Shown piece by piece: positions 25,244 to 33,924 of a DNA stretch of 47,989 nucleotides (position 1 is its first letter; every line of letters begins with the position of its first letter). Made by a program: the position numbers and the translations under genes. The DNA is from Paraburkholderia oxyphila NBRC 105797 (GTDB taxonomy: Bacteria; Pseudomonadota; Gammaproteobacteria; Burkholderiales; Burkholderiaceae): assembly GCF_000685075.1 (NCBI RefSeq), contig NZ_BAYD01000078.1, positions 1 through 47,989 on the forward strand, in the 5' to 3' direction. The notes beneath the pieces are model-generated. The model made no database searches, was not told where the DNA came from, and saw only the letters and a program-made list of their open reading frames with translations.

Positions 25244-25376
25244 CGTCGCGCAAGCCCTTCGGACACTTGATGCTCCATACCCCGGGCGGCGCGATCTCCG
25301 CTGCGACGTCACCGACGGCGATCACTTTCGTGGCACTTTGTCGGGCGCCGCCATAACGATTTGCCAAATCACCCAT
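25236..25376 (-). pseudogene. unknown ORF, 5' part, split by IS66
   Basis: An ATG at 25374-25376 opens 47 codons (begins MGDLANRYGGARQSAT, later 'APPGVWSIKCPKGLRDG') that run exactly to the IS66 target site and rejoin codons at 22703 in frame. The protein family is not recognised. The start lacks a clear Shine-Dalgarno, so a longer upstream part is possible, although the frame closes within about 50 nt. From 25377 to 25671 I see no other gene. Confidence 0.5.
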
Positions 25377-25671
25377 TGCAGCTTGCCAATCCGACGAGCC
25401 TACGCAAAGTCGCTGGGATCATTCTTGTGCCGTGCCGACCCTGGTTGTCGTGTTCACGGTTAAGGCGAGCGCGTGAGCCACTGAGTAAGCAGACAAGCCT
25501 GCCTCAGCGAGTTGCCGCGCCGACTTACTCCGCGTATGACGGCGGATCTGATACGCATGTTTTGATACGAAACTGCTACTCGTTTTTCAAACGCAGTCAG
25601 GTCATAGTACGCAACACAGAGAACGGTGCGAAAGCACCTTCACGTGATTTTTCCAACGCTGCACAGCACGA

Positions 25672-26142
25672 ATGCGCCGGCTGCGACCGGTATTCGATGG
25701 GCATTTTGAAGTGGTAGTGACTGTCGCCGTTACGTTGAGTCTGGCTTGCTTGCTCACGGCCAGCCTGATCACTTCTCGATACGCCGCGGTGCCGGTTGTT
25801 GCGCTATCGGGTTGCGCCGCGGCTGTGCACGTTGGTTACCTGGTTCGCCCAAAAGCAAGATTGCGGCGCGCGGCGCGCATCGGTCTTCGCCGCGGGGAGT
25901 TCCATGTCGTTTATCAGCCCATTGTGGACTGCGCACGCGACACTGCGTGGGCGTGGAAGCGCTGCTCCGGTGGGGCCATCCCAAGTTCGGAGTCGGGGGC
26001 CCGGGGCTGTTCATTGGAGAACTCAAAGGCACCGCAGGGTTACTGGATTGGGAAACCGATGGCAGTCGATCAGCTCCGGGCATTTGCGTCGGCGTCGATA
26101 AACACATTACAAGATGGCACCGGAACGGAGCTTAAAGCGTGA
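25672..26142 (+). pseudogene. EAL-domain protein remnant with frameshift
   Basis: The first part encodes two hydrophobic stretches (about residues 12-33 and 39-58), then 'RRAARIGLRRGEFHVVYQPIV', the start of an EAL phosphodiesterase domain. The domain continues in another frame (25746-26135) as 'HCVGVEALLRWGHPKFGVGGPGLFIGELK', including the EAL signature, so a frameshift lies near 25935-25955. The domain stops after about 60 residues, so a large 3' deletion also occurred. The 25672 frame ends at 26142, overlapping the GTG of the GGDEF gene by 4 nt. The wording around the domain start closely matches the EAL protein at 29.8-31.3 kb, indicating paralogues. Confidence 0.7.
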
Positions 26143-28058
26143 AAGACGAACGCATCATGGATGCGCAGCAACAACAACCAGGCAGCGTGCCCCTGCCCAC
26201 AGAAAGCGACGACGATCAGTACTTTGAGCGGGCGACCCGGGTCACCGCGCGCGCGCTGAATTTACCAATATCCGTCGTATGTCTCGACCGTCTGGGTCAG
26301 CCAGAAGTCATAGGCGCAAGCGGGATTGGACGGGACGTCGTATTCCATCTGAATACGTACTATAGCCGGACGCTCCAATGCGAGGAACCGTTCGTCGTCA
26401 GAGATGCGCCGTCAGATGCGGAGCTTGCGCAGGGCTCAGTGGCAACCGGCGAATTGGGGATCCGCTTTTTCGCAGGCATTGCGCTGCGTCTACCGTGCGG
26501 CAAACCGATCGGTATGCTATGTATGATGCACTCGATGCCGCGGCGCTTCGCGCGCAAACAGCGTCAGCTGCTGGTGGATCTGGGGCAAATGATCGAACAC
26601 GAAGTTGGCCTGCGCAAGCTGGACAGCTCTGATCGCTTGCAGGTGCGTCAGGCGATCGACCGGTTTCAGGCCCAGCATGCGCTTTACGTCGAGACTTTCC
26701 ATCGGACTCCGGTCGCTATCGCGCATATCGGAAGCGACTGGGAGTGGCGGCACATGAATGATGCCTGCGTGAAATTCTTCGCGCACTCGCGCGCTCCGCT
26801 GACGAAAACGAACATACTCGATCTGCTGGATGCGAACGACCGGACCAGGCTTGAACAGGCCGTGCAAGCACTCAATCGTGGCCGCGCTGGTGAGGTCCTG
26901 ACACTCGACGTAACGTTCCGATTGCGCAACAAGCAAAGAAAGCCAGCGCGCGTGCAGGTGGCACGGAAGCAGACGACGTCGGCCCGCGACGGAGGCTGGC
27001 TGTTTGTCATTCACGATACCCGGGCGGAGCGACAGGAAAAGGCCGCGCGCGATGCGCGGGAGGCTGCGTTGCATCGGGGAGCCCATGAGGCCTCGGAAGG
27101 TCTGCGCAGGGCGCATGAGCAATTGACGAGCACCGAGCGACAATTAGGAGCCACGCGCGTAGATTTGCACGCTATCGCTAACAATCTGCCGGTGCTGGTC
27201 GCTTACGTGGACGGTGAGCGACGTTATCGGTTCGCCAACTCAACCTATCGCGAGTGGCTGGGGGTGGACCCCGAGGAGATCGTGGGACGGCTCGCCCACG
27301 AGGTTCTCGCCGCTGACTATGTTGCTGCCATCGAGCCGTACGTCCAGCGCGTGCTCAACGGCGAAAGGGTCGAGTACGAGGTCGGAGCGACGGTTAACGG
27401 GAGTCGACGTGTCCTGCGTGGTGTGCTGGTGCCGCGTCGCGTCCATGATCAGGCGGCTGATGGGTACTACCTGCTCGTGCAGGACGTGACGGAGCGAACG
27501 GCGTTGCTCGATCGCCTGCGGCATCAGGCGTTCCACGACGCGCTGACCGGCCTGCCGAACAGACGCTCGTTCCTCGAGAGGCTGGATGAGGCACGCGCAG
27601 CAGGCGGCGACGGTGTGGCGGCCATCATGTTTATCGACCTGGACGGCTTCAAGGCTGTCAATGACACCTACGGGCATCAGTGCGGCGACGAAGTACTGGT
27701 TGAAACCGCGCGCCGGATCAGCCGCTGCGTGCGTGGCGGGGATCTGGTTGCGCGGCATGCCGGGGATGAGTTCACCGTGCTGCTGACCGGCCCTGCAATC
27801 GATCGTGCCGCACTGGAGAGGATTGCACGTGCAATCCTGCTGACACTGAGCCAGCCTATAACGTTCGGGGCGAAGGTCGTCCAGTTGTCGGCGAGTGTCG
27901 GCATACTACTGCGCGACCAGCGCGACCAGGCAGAGTCATTGAGTGGCGAAGCCCTGTTACGCGCGGCGGATGCCGCGATGTATCGTGCAAAAGTCGCGGG
28001 CAAGGCGCGTATTGTCGTGCATGAGCTTCACGATTCACCGACCGGCATGTTGGGTTGA
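26139..28058 (+). CDS. diguanylate cyclase with GAF, two PAS and GGDEF domains
   Basis: A 639-aa cytoplasmic signalling protein that would make cyclic di-GMP. Domains: GAF-like (about 25-150), PAS (about 175-295), a charged coiled coil (295-345), PAS (about 345-455), GGDEF (about 465-630). The cyclase domain has 'DALTGLPNRRSF', 'FIDLDGFKAVND', and the active-site variant AGDEF (541-545). RGGD (532-535) is an RxxD inhibitory site placed correctly upstream. AGDEF variants are active in several characterised enzymes. No transmembrane segment is seen. The GTG start overlaps the preceding remnant; an ATG at 26157 is an alternative. It is convergent with a MocR gene, 14 bp apart. Confidence 0.95.
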   Translation: MKDERIMDAQQQQPGSVPLPTESDDDQYFERATRVTARALNLPISVVCLDRLGQPEVIGASGIGRDVVFHLNTYYSRTLQCEEPFVVRDAPSDAELAQGSVATGELGIRFFAGIALRLPCGKPIGMLCMMHSMPRRFARKQRQLLVDLGQMIEHEVGLRKLDSSDRLQVRQAIDRFQAQHALYVETFHRTPVAIAHIGSDWEWRHMNDACVKFFAHSRAPLTKTNILDLLDANDRTRLEQAVQALNRGRAGEVLTLDVTFRLRNKQRKPARVQVARKQTTSARDGGWLFVIHDTRAERQEKAARDAREAALHRGAHEASEGLRRAHEQLTSTERQLGATRVDLHAIANNLPVLVAYVDGERRYRFANSTYREWLGVDPEEIVGRLAHEVLAADYVAAIEPYVQRVLNGERVEYEVGATVNGSRRVLRGVLVPRRVHDQAADGYYLLVQDVTERTALLDRLRHQAFHDALTGLPNRRSFLERLDEARAAGGDGVAAIMFIDLDGFKAVNDTYGHQCGDEVLVETARRISRCVRGGDLVARHAGDEFTVLLTGPAIDRAALERIARAILLTLSQPITFGAKVVQLSASVGILLRDQRDQAESLSGEALLRAADAAMYRAKVAGKARIVVHELHDSPTGMLG

Positions 28059-28072
28059 GATCGACGCCCGTA

Positions 28073-29524
28073 TCATGCCGGCCGAACCGGACCGGCCAGC
28101 TTTGCGCCGCAACGTGATTCATCGGCGCACAGGGCGCCTAGTGTCGCGACCGCTTTATCGAGCCGCACCGACCAGGGATATCCATAGTTCAGACGCACAA
28201 GGTGGCGAAAGGCGCCGTCCGCAGAGAAGATAGGTCCGGGCGCGATACTGATGCCACTGCCGAGCGCAGCCTGGAAGAACTGTATCGAGTCTACGTGATC
28301 CGGAAGCGCTACCCATGTGAAATAACCGCCGTCAGACTTGGTCGCCATCGTATCGGCCGGGAAGTACCGGCTGATCGCATCGAGCATCTGTGATTGCTGA
28401 TGAGCCAACTCGCGACGTAGTTTGTGCAGGAAACGTTCGTAGCCGCCGTGCTGCAGATAGTCGGCGATTGCGCACTGCGCCGGCGTGCTGGCCGATAGCG
28501 TGGTCATCCATTTCGCACGTTCCAGCCCGCGCGCGAACCTTCCGGCTGCCGCCCAGCCGATACGATATCCGGGTGCAAGGCACTTCGCGAACGATCCACA
28601 ATGGATGACAAGACCTTTCCGGTCAAAAAATTTGGCAGGACGTACCGGGTCCGGGCCAAAATGCAGTTCGTTGTAGACATCATCCTCGATGAGCGGCACG
28701 TCGTGTCGGGCAAGCAGATCAACCAGCGCCTGCTTCCGGGAATCGCGCAGCGTCACCCCAGTCGGATTGTGGAACGAGGTCATGAACCAGCAGGCCCTAA
28801 CCGGATGTTGCTGCAGCGCCCGCGCAAGCGCATCCAGATCATGACCCTCTACCGGGTCGACAGGAATTTCCACTATGTTTAGCTTCAGGCGCTCGATAGC
28901 CTGCAGCGCCGCATAGAACGTCGGTTTTTCGATCACGATTACATCGCCTTGAGCGGCGAGCAACTGGGCACTGAGGGTCAGGGCTTCGAGTGCACCGCTC
29001 GTAATGATGATCTCTTCGACGGGCACCGTCATTCCCGCCATCAGGTAACGCAACGAAATCTGCTGGCGCAATCTTTCATACCCCGGCGGCAGGCAGTCAA
29101 CCATGCTGGCCAGGTCCGTTGAACGATTGGCAGACGCGCACGACTTTCCGACACGCGCCATGGGAAACAGCGCAGGGCTCAGGAACGCTGAACCAAGCGG
29201 GACAGTCTCGGGCTGCCTGATCGTCCTGAGAACCTCAAAGACAAGGTCGCTGATATTGACGGTCTTCGGGTCGGCACCCGGCGAGGTCCCGGGCCTTCGC
29301 CGCGGCAATTGTCCGGCAGTCGGCGACACGAAATAGCCAGAACGCGGGCGCGCCTTGATCATCCCTCGATTCTCGAGCAGGTAGTAGGCACGAAATACCG
29401 TCGCGGGGCTTACGCCCCACGCCTTGCACGCCGCGCGAACCGAAGGAATACGCGCACCGGGTGGCAGATCACCGCGCTTGATGAGCTCACTGATCTGGTC
29501 GGCTAACCGCTCGTACCGTTTCAA
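28073..29524 (-). CDS. MocR/PdxR-type GntR regulator with aminotransferase-like domain
   Basis: A 483-aa chimera: a GntR winged helix (residues 1-70, 'LPPGARIPSVRAACKAWGVSPATVFRAYYLLENRG') joined to a fold-type-I PLP domain (about 105-475). PLP residues are present: Lys314 in 'SFAKCLAPGYRIGW', Asn253 in 'FHNPTG', Asp282 and Tyr284 in 'IEDDVYNE'. The start is TTG (29522-29524) with GAGGAG upstream; a stop lies five codons before, so no other start fits. MocR proteins sense PLP or amino-compound adducts and regulate a neighbouring gene. The divergent EAL-like gene is the obvious candidate target. A GCGGG/CCCGC stem lies in the leader (29554-29569). Confidence 0.93.
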   Translation of the reverse strand: MKRYERLADQISELIKRGDLPPGARIPSVRAACKAWGVSPATVFRAYYLLENRGMIKARPRSGYFVSPTAGQLPRRRPGTSPGADPKTVNISDLVFEVLRTIRQPETVPLGSAFLSPALFPMARVGKSCASANRSTDLASMVDCLPPGYERLRQQISLRYLMAGMTVPVEEIIITSGALEALTLSAQLLAAQGDVIVIEKPTFYAALQAIERLKLNIVEIPVDPVEGHDLDALARALQQHPVRACWFMTSFHNPTGVTLRDSRKQALVDLLARHDVPLIEDDVYNELHFGPDPVRPAKFFDRKGLVIHCGSFAKCLAPGYRIGWAAAGRFARGLERAKWMTTLSASTPAQCAIADYLQHGGYERFLHKLRRELAHQQSQMLDAISRYFPADTMATKSDGGYFTWVALPDHVDSIQFFQAALGSGISIAPGPIFSADGAFRHLVRLNYGYPWSVRLDKAVATLGALCADESRCGAKLAGPVRPA

Positions 29525-29771
29525 CTTGTGTGCTCCTCATAGAAAACACCATTGCGGGCGTGGACCCGCCGCGCTCGCACACATGCCTAATGCTTGAAGA
29601 TAACCGTTTTTCAATCTGATACGGCTTTTCTTTTGCAATCTGCTTCTATTGCGGACGCACACGCGATGGCAAAGTGCGGCGCAGACCGGTTCCACTTCTT
29701 TCGAAGTTTCGCCTACGCGTGGCGGTCCGATCGATAACGATTTTCAGGCCAAATCTCTTAGCGACAAATTA

Positions 29772-31328
29772 ATGGCATTCGGGTTCCCTGTAACAACAAT
29801 CAGGCGCGGCGCCTTCATCGCGCTCCGTCGTGCCTCGCGTCGAGGGTTCGCAGTCGTCCTGGTCATCGGCGCAGGCACCTCGCTCGCTCTTGCTGGTCCG
29901 CCCGAAACTGGTTCGAACCGCAGTCTTCCGCTTGAACGCAAAGTCTGGCAGCAATTCGCGGACTGGCTTGCTGATCCACCGGCGTCCCCCATTCGCTTTG
30001 GCTCAGCCTGCGTGTCCATTGCGCAGTTGCCCCTTGTTCCCGCTGCCGTTGCCGGACCGGTCGCCGGCCCGATGCCTCTACGGACTAATACTTGCGATTC
30101 GCTCGAGGACACGCGCGCCGATGTCACCGGCGCCGCTGCCGCAACGGGCAGTTCGGGGCCGAACGTTGTGACGCTGCTTAGGGAAATGCGGTGGCAAATC
30201 AGCGACCACGCGGCGGCAGTTCGAGGGGGGGGGCTGGCCTCTGACGCCGTGGCCCGTATCGCCTCGCGGGTTAACCGGGCGGAGCAGTCGCCTGAATCAC
30301 CAACGATGTCGCCCCCGGATTGCTCACTGGGTAAGGGTTGCGAAGAGCGAGCAATCTCGCCTTCGATCGGCACCGACACCCCCGCCTCGGTGCTACCTTC
30401 CGCGAGCATTGCGACGCAGCGTCCCTCGGTATGGACCATATTGCGCTTTGTATTGTGGCCGATCCTGGTGGCGGTTTTGGTCGTTGTTGCCGGTTGTGCC
30501 CTCAAAAGGTGGTTTCGCTACGACAAGTCGCTGCTGCGTGCTGCGCGTGCAGGGCTGCGTCGCGGCGAGTTCCACGTTGAATACCAACCCGTCGTGGGCA
30601 TCAGGCGGGCCAGGTGCGTCGGCATCGACGCGTTGTTGCGGTGGGACAACCAGAAGTACGGCGCGCTGGGCCCCGCTCACTACATGAAGTTCATTGAGGA
30701 CAGTAGTTTGATTGGACCCATGACGCGATTCGTCCTGTCGCGTGCCGCTCAGGAACTGCGGGAAATCGGCGCTCCGAAATCGCTCTATCTGGGCGTTACC
30801 GCTCCTGCTTCTTACTTGGTAAGTTCTGCGTTCATCGCGGACCTGCACGACGTTGGCTTCGTCGGTGTTCCGCCACTAATACTAAAGATCGGGGCAGGCA
30901 GCGCGAAGAAGTTCAAAAAACGTCTCATCCCGGTGATGGCCCAGGCACGTGCTAAAGGAATGCGGTTCGCCCTGTCGGCCGTGCGTCTCACTGACGTCGG
31001 ACCTGCACTGCCGGCAGACATGAGCTTTGAGATGGTGAAGATTGACCGGGACGTGCTCGGAATGGATCCCGATGAACGCTCCAGACAGGTCAGTGCCTTG
31101 ACGAGCATGGGCCACGAGATGGGCGCCGTGGTCGTTGTCGAAGGCATTGAGAACACGGCGCACCACAACGTCGCGCGGGCGAGCCGTGCCGAGTTTGGTC
31201 AAGGTTTCTTCTATAGCCGTGCACTCGGCGCCAGCCGACTGAAGGTATTTCTTGAGACCGCCAACGCACAATCCTCAACTGGGGCGGGAGCCTCGACCGT
31301 GCTCGGCTGGCGGATTCGAAATTACTAA
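29772..31328 (+). CDS. membrane protein with degenerate EAL domain
   Basis: From the ATG at 29772 the product has 518 aa (the frame extends to a TTG at 29649). An N-terminal membrane segment ('FAVVLVIGAGTSLALAG') precedes a roughly 170-residue, probably periplasmic region with several Cys, as in CSS-type sensors; a second membrane segment is 'LWPILVAVLVVVAGCAL'. The EAL-like domain starts at 'GLRRGEFHVEYQPVV'. Key residues are altered: EAL reads DAL ('GIDALLRW'), the metal-binding Asn segment reads 'GVTAPAS', and the DD(F/Y)G loop reads 'SAVRLTDVG'. 'VKIDRD', 'VVVEGIEN' and 'GQGFFYSRAL' remain. It is probably not a c-di-GMP phosphodiesterase but a binding or regulatory protein. It is flanked by two MocR genes. 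Confidence 0.8.
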   Translation: MAFGFPVTTIRRGAFIALRRASRRGFAVVLVIGAGTSLALAGPPETGSNRSLPLERKVWQQFADWLADPPASPIRFGSACVSIAQLPLVPAAVAGPVAGPMPLRTNTCDSLEDTRADVTGAAAATGSSGPNVVTLLREMRWQISDHAAAVRGGGLASDAVARIASRVNRAEQSPESPTMSPPDCSLGKGCEERAISPSIGTDTPASVLPSASIATQRPSVWTILRFVLWPILVAVLVVVAGCALKRWFRYDKSLLRAARAGLRRGEFHVEYQPVVGIRRARCVGIDALLRWDNQKYGALGPAHYMKFIEDSSLIGPMTRFVLSRAAQELREIGAPKSLYLGVTAPASYLVSSAFIADLHDVGFVGVPPLILKIGAGSAKKFKKRLIPVMAQARAKGMRFALSAVRLTDVGPALPADMSFEMVKIDRDVLGMDPDERSRQVSALTSMGHEMGAVVVVEGIENTAHHNVARASRAEFGQGFFYSRALGASRLKVFLETANAQSSTGAGASTVLGWRIRNY

Positions 31329-31376
31329 ATGGAGCGATCTATCCGCAACCTGAGCAGGTCAGGACATCTCCATTTA
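31326..31376. promoter_or_regulatory. nested dyad in the leader of the second MocR gene
   Basis: TAAATGGAG (31326-31334) pairs perfectly with CTCCATTTA (31368-31376). Between them lies the 12-bp palindrome ACCTGAGCAGGT (31348-31359). The structure starts in the stop codon of the EAL-like gene and ends 18 bp before the MocR ATG. It could be the MocR operator, a terminator for the upstream gene, or a regulatory leader. Confidence 0.5.
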
Positions 31377-31393
31377 ATTAGTATTGCATAGCA

Positions 31394-32845
31394 ATGAAGC
31401 GCTATTTGCAAGTCGCGGCGGAGTTCGAAAACCTGATTGCGGACGGTACGCTTGCGCCCGGTGTGCGGCTCCCGTCGGTGCGTCAGGCGAGCAGTTCCCA
31501 CCGCGTGAGCCCTTCAACGATTTTCCAGGCTTACTACACTCTAGAACGACGGGGCCTGGTCGTCGCAAGACCTCGGTCGGGTTATTTCGTCGCAAGTCGG
31601 CCTGCGCCAACGAAATCACTAGCGATTGTCTCGAACCGCAGTATTGACGAGGATGATGGTGACAGCCTGATTATCCGCTTCATGAAAGCTCAACGTCGAT
31701 GCGCGCATCCGGGGCTTGGCGCTTCGGAACCAAGCGCCCAATTGTTCCCGTTCGGCCGGATTTCGCGCTCGTTGACTGCGGCAACCCGGAGGATGGCGAG
31801 CTCCCGGAACGCCTTGTCCGCGGGAGAGGCAGAAGCAGATCTGCGTCGCCAGATCGCCCTGCGCTACATTGTCACAGGTGTTACGGTTCCGATCGATGAG
31901 GTTGTTGTGACGAGTGGCGCGCTCGATGCACTGACACTCTGTCTGCAGGTTCTGACGCGGCCAGGCGACACCATCGCAATAGAACGGCCCGCTTTCCATG
32001 CTGTGCGAGATGCGGTTAAGCGCCTCTGTCTGAAGGCCGTGGAAATCCCTGTCGATCCACACCATGGACTCGACCTCGGCGTATTAGAGGAGGCGTTGCG
32101 GCACCATGCGGTACGGGCTTGCTGGTTTATGACGACGCTGCACCAGCCCACGGGCGCGACGCTCTCCGATGAACGGAAGGAGGCGCTCGTAAGGTTGCTC
32201 GCAAAACATGACGTGCCGCTCATCGAGGACGACGTATTCCGCGAACTGCATTTTGGCTTGACGCCGGCATATCCGGCGAAGCGCTTCGATTCTAACGGTC
32301 TTGTGCTGCACTGCGGTTCGTTTTCGAAGAGCCTTGCGCCGGGTCTGCGCCTCGGTTGGGTAGCGGCGGGGCGCTACGCCGCGAGAATTCAGCACGCACG
32401 TTGGCTGACGATGGCCCCGGCGTCTGTGCCCGTGCAATGCGCAGTTGCCGACTACCTTGAGCATGGGGACTACGGCCGGCTGCTACGCAAGTTGCGCCGC
32501 GAACTGGCGTTCCTTCAGAGCCGGATGGTGGCCGCGGTCGTCAGGTACTTCCCCAAAGGAACACTGGTGGTCCGGCCGCCGGGCGGATTCTTTCTATGGG
32601 TGGAACTTCCAGAAGGAGTCGAGGCAGTGCAGTTGTTCGAGATGGCCGAAGCGCACGAAATCGCGATAGCACCCGGTGCAATCTTTTCATGCAGCAGCGA
32701 ATTCCGCCGTCACATCCGGCTTAACTATGGGCGTCCGTGGACTCCGGACGTTGAAAAGGAGGTATACACTTTGGGCACGCTGGCGAAGCGAGCAATGGCT
32801 GAGCAACGGACAGCTCGGCATGCTGGGCGCGAAGGAGCGAAGTGA
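31394..32845 (+). CDS. MocR/PdxR-type GntR regulator (second copy)
   Basis: A 483-aa paralogue of the protein at 28073-29524, of the same length and domain order: GntR winged helix (1-68, 'LAPGVRLPSVRQASSSHRVSPSTIFQAYYTLERRG') and PLP domain. PLP Lys312 lies in 'SFSKSLAPGLRLGW'. The Asn of the first copy is Gln251 ('LHQPTG', a variant common in GabR-like proteins), and the Tyr is Phe282 ('EDDVFRE'), so cofactor contacts may differ. The ATG at 31394 has no strong Shine-Dalgarno and is preceded by a long dyad. Two MocR genes bracketing one EAL-like gene suggest a local duplication. Confidence 0.92.
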   Translation: MKRYLQVAAEFENLIADGTLAPGVRLPSVRQASSSHRVSPSTIFQAYYTLERRGLVVARPRSGYFVASRPAPTKSLAIVSNRSIDEDDGDSLIIRFMKAQRRCAHPGLGASEPSAQLFPFGRISRSLTAATRRMASSRNALSAGEAEADLRRQIALRYIVTGVTVPIDEVVVTSGALDALTLCLQVLTRPGDTIAIERPAFHAVRDAVKRLCLKAVEIPVDPHHGLDLGVLEEALRHHAVRACWFMTTLHQPTGATLSDERKEALVRLLAKHDVPLIEDDVFRELHFGLTPAYPAKRFDSNGLVLHCGSFSKSLAPGLRLGWVAAGRYAARIQHARWLTMAPASVPVQCAVADYLEHGDYGRLLRKLRRELAFLQSRMVAAVVRYFPKGTLVVRPPGGFFLWVELPEGVEAVQLFEMAEAHEIAIAPGAIFSCSSEFRRHIRLNYGRPWTPDVEKEVYTLGTLAKRAMAEQRTARHAGREGAK

Positions 32846-33479
32846 GACGAGGCCGATGATTGATGGCGATGCCAACTGGAGCCCGGAGGATTCGAGGCGG
32901 CCTGGACCTGCGCCTGGCGGCAGTCGGCCGAGGGACTGTGGAAACGGTTTTTCCTATCGCTGGAAACGAACTCACCAGCCCGATCAATCGAGGTCGCAAG
33001 GCCGGCCACACGCTAACATAGGCGTCGGGCCAGCATTTTGATCCAACTCGACGCATCTGGTCCACTTCATCCGGGTTCAACGGATAGTGATTGGGCCACC
33101 CGCTCCACCATCTCCCCTCGAAGACGGGTGGGACGCCCAGACCGTGAGCCGAAATAAGCCAGACACTGCTAATGCGGTAAGTCGATCTTTGGTGAATACT
33201 CCCGTGGACACCAGTCGGGCACCGATGGTGCTCCGGGCTCGAGCCAGAGGCGGAAGCCAGAACACTGGCCCTCACCTGCACCTCGATGGATGACTTGTGC
33301 AGACCAACGCTGCAACCAGGCGAGCGAAGAAACGAATGCGTGATCGGGCTCGTCAACTTGATGGTGGCTGAATTTGTCAGAGGCAAGCAGGACAGGCCTG
33401 AGAGAGGGGTATTTATCTCTTGACCGTGGTCTTTCAATGGATGACACATTTAATGCGGTCTACACCGGGCAGGTCGCCG
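32846..33479. other. intergenic region without recognised gene
   Basis: Open frames exist on both strands (for example 32721-33449 on the minus strand), but they overlap the end of the MocR gene or each other, are rich in Ser, Pro and Arg, and match no family I know. I see no RNA gene and no terminal repeats. It may be decayed mobile or coding DNA. Confidence 0.3.
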
Positions 33480-33836
33480 TTAATGCCTTAGCAGGTGCGC
33501 TTGAATTTCGCGCGCATCGAGGGCCGAGAGATCTTCGTTGATCTCTTCGAAAATCAATTGACGCGTCCCCTCGCTCAGACGCGCGTGCAGCATCCCGAGA
33601 AACTTCGGCTCGACGGCTAAGCGCAATCGCTGATACCGCTGATGGAGCCGTCCCTGTTCGATGTAGTCGGCGACGGTCTTCGCGAATTTTTCGCGGTCCT
33701 TCTCGCTCAGCGTCTGTCCACCAGCGACGACATTGACAAGGTCTTCGATTTCCCGCAAGTCCAGTTTAAGTCCCGGTGTCTCGAAGATTCGAGCACGGCT
33801 GCCGTCGGCAACGACAACCCAGGTAGTGACAGCCAT
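33480..33836 (-). CDS. host-attachment-type protein (baeRF-like)
   Basis: I chose the ATG at 33834-33836 (118 aa), since MAVTTWVVVADGSRARIFET is the family N-terminus and GAGAGG lies upstream; the frame is open to 33941. The sequence fits the 'protein required for attachment to host cells' family: an alpha/beta fold with 'TWVVVADGSRARIFE' as the first strand and 'FAKTVADYIEQGRLHQRYQRL' as the central helix. The family name comes from plant-associated bacteria and its biochemistry is poorly known. It is 88 bp downstream of the Old Yellow Enzyme gene on the same strand. Confidence 0.8.
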   Translation of the reverse strand: MAVTTWVVVADGSRARIFETPGLKLDLREIEDLVNVVAGGQTLSEKDREKFAKTVADYIEQGRLHQRYQRLRLAVEPKFLGMLHARLSEGTRQLIFEEINEDLSALDAREIQAHLLRH

Positions 33837-33924
33837 GATGCGCCTCTCAGTGTGATTGGTCGCCGGCTCGGCGGGCATCGCAAATCGGCGCGTCACGCCA
33901 GCGAGCTCGCGGGTCAACGACAGT

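Noticed and set aside
26139..28058. GGDEF protein as an inactive cyclase because the motif is AGDEF
   Set aside because: AGDEF variants are active in several characterised cyclases, and the RxxD site and other core residues are intact.
32721..33449. 242-codon minus-strand ORF
   Set aside because: It overlaps the 3' end of the MocR gene, is low in coding character and matches no family I recognise.
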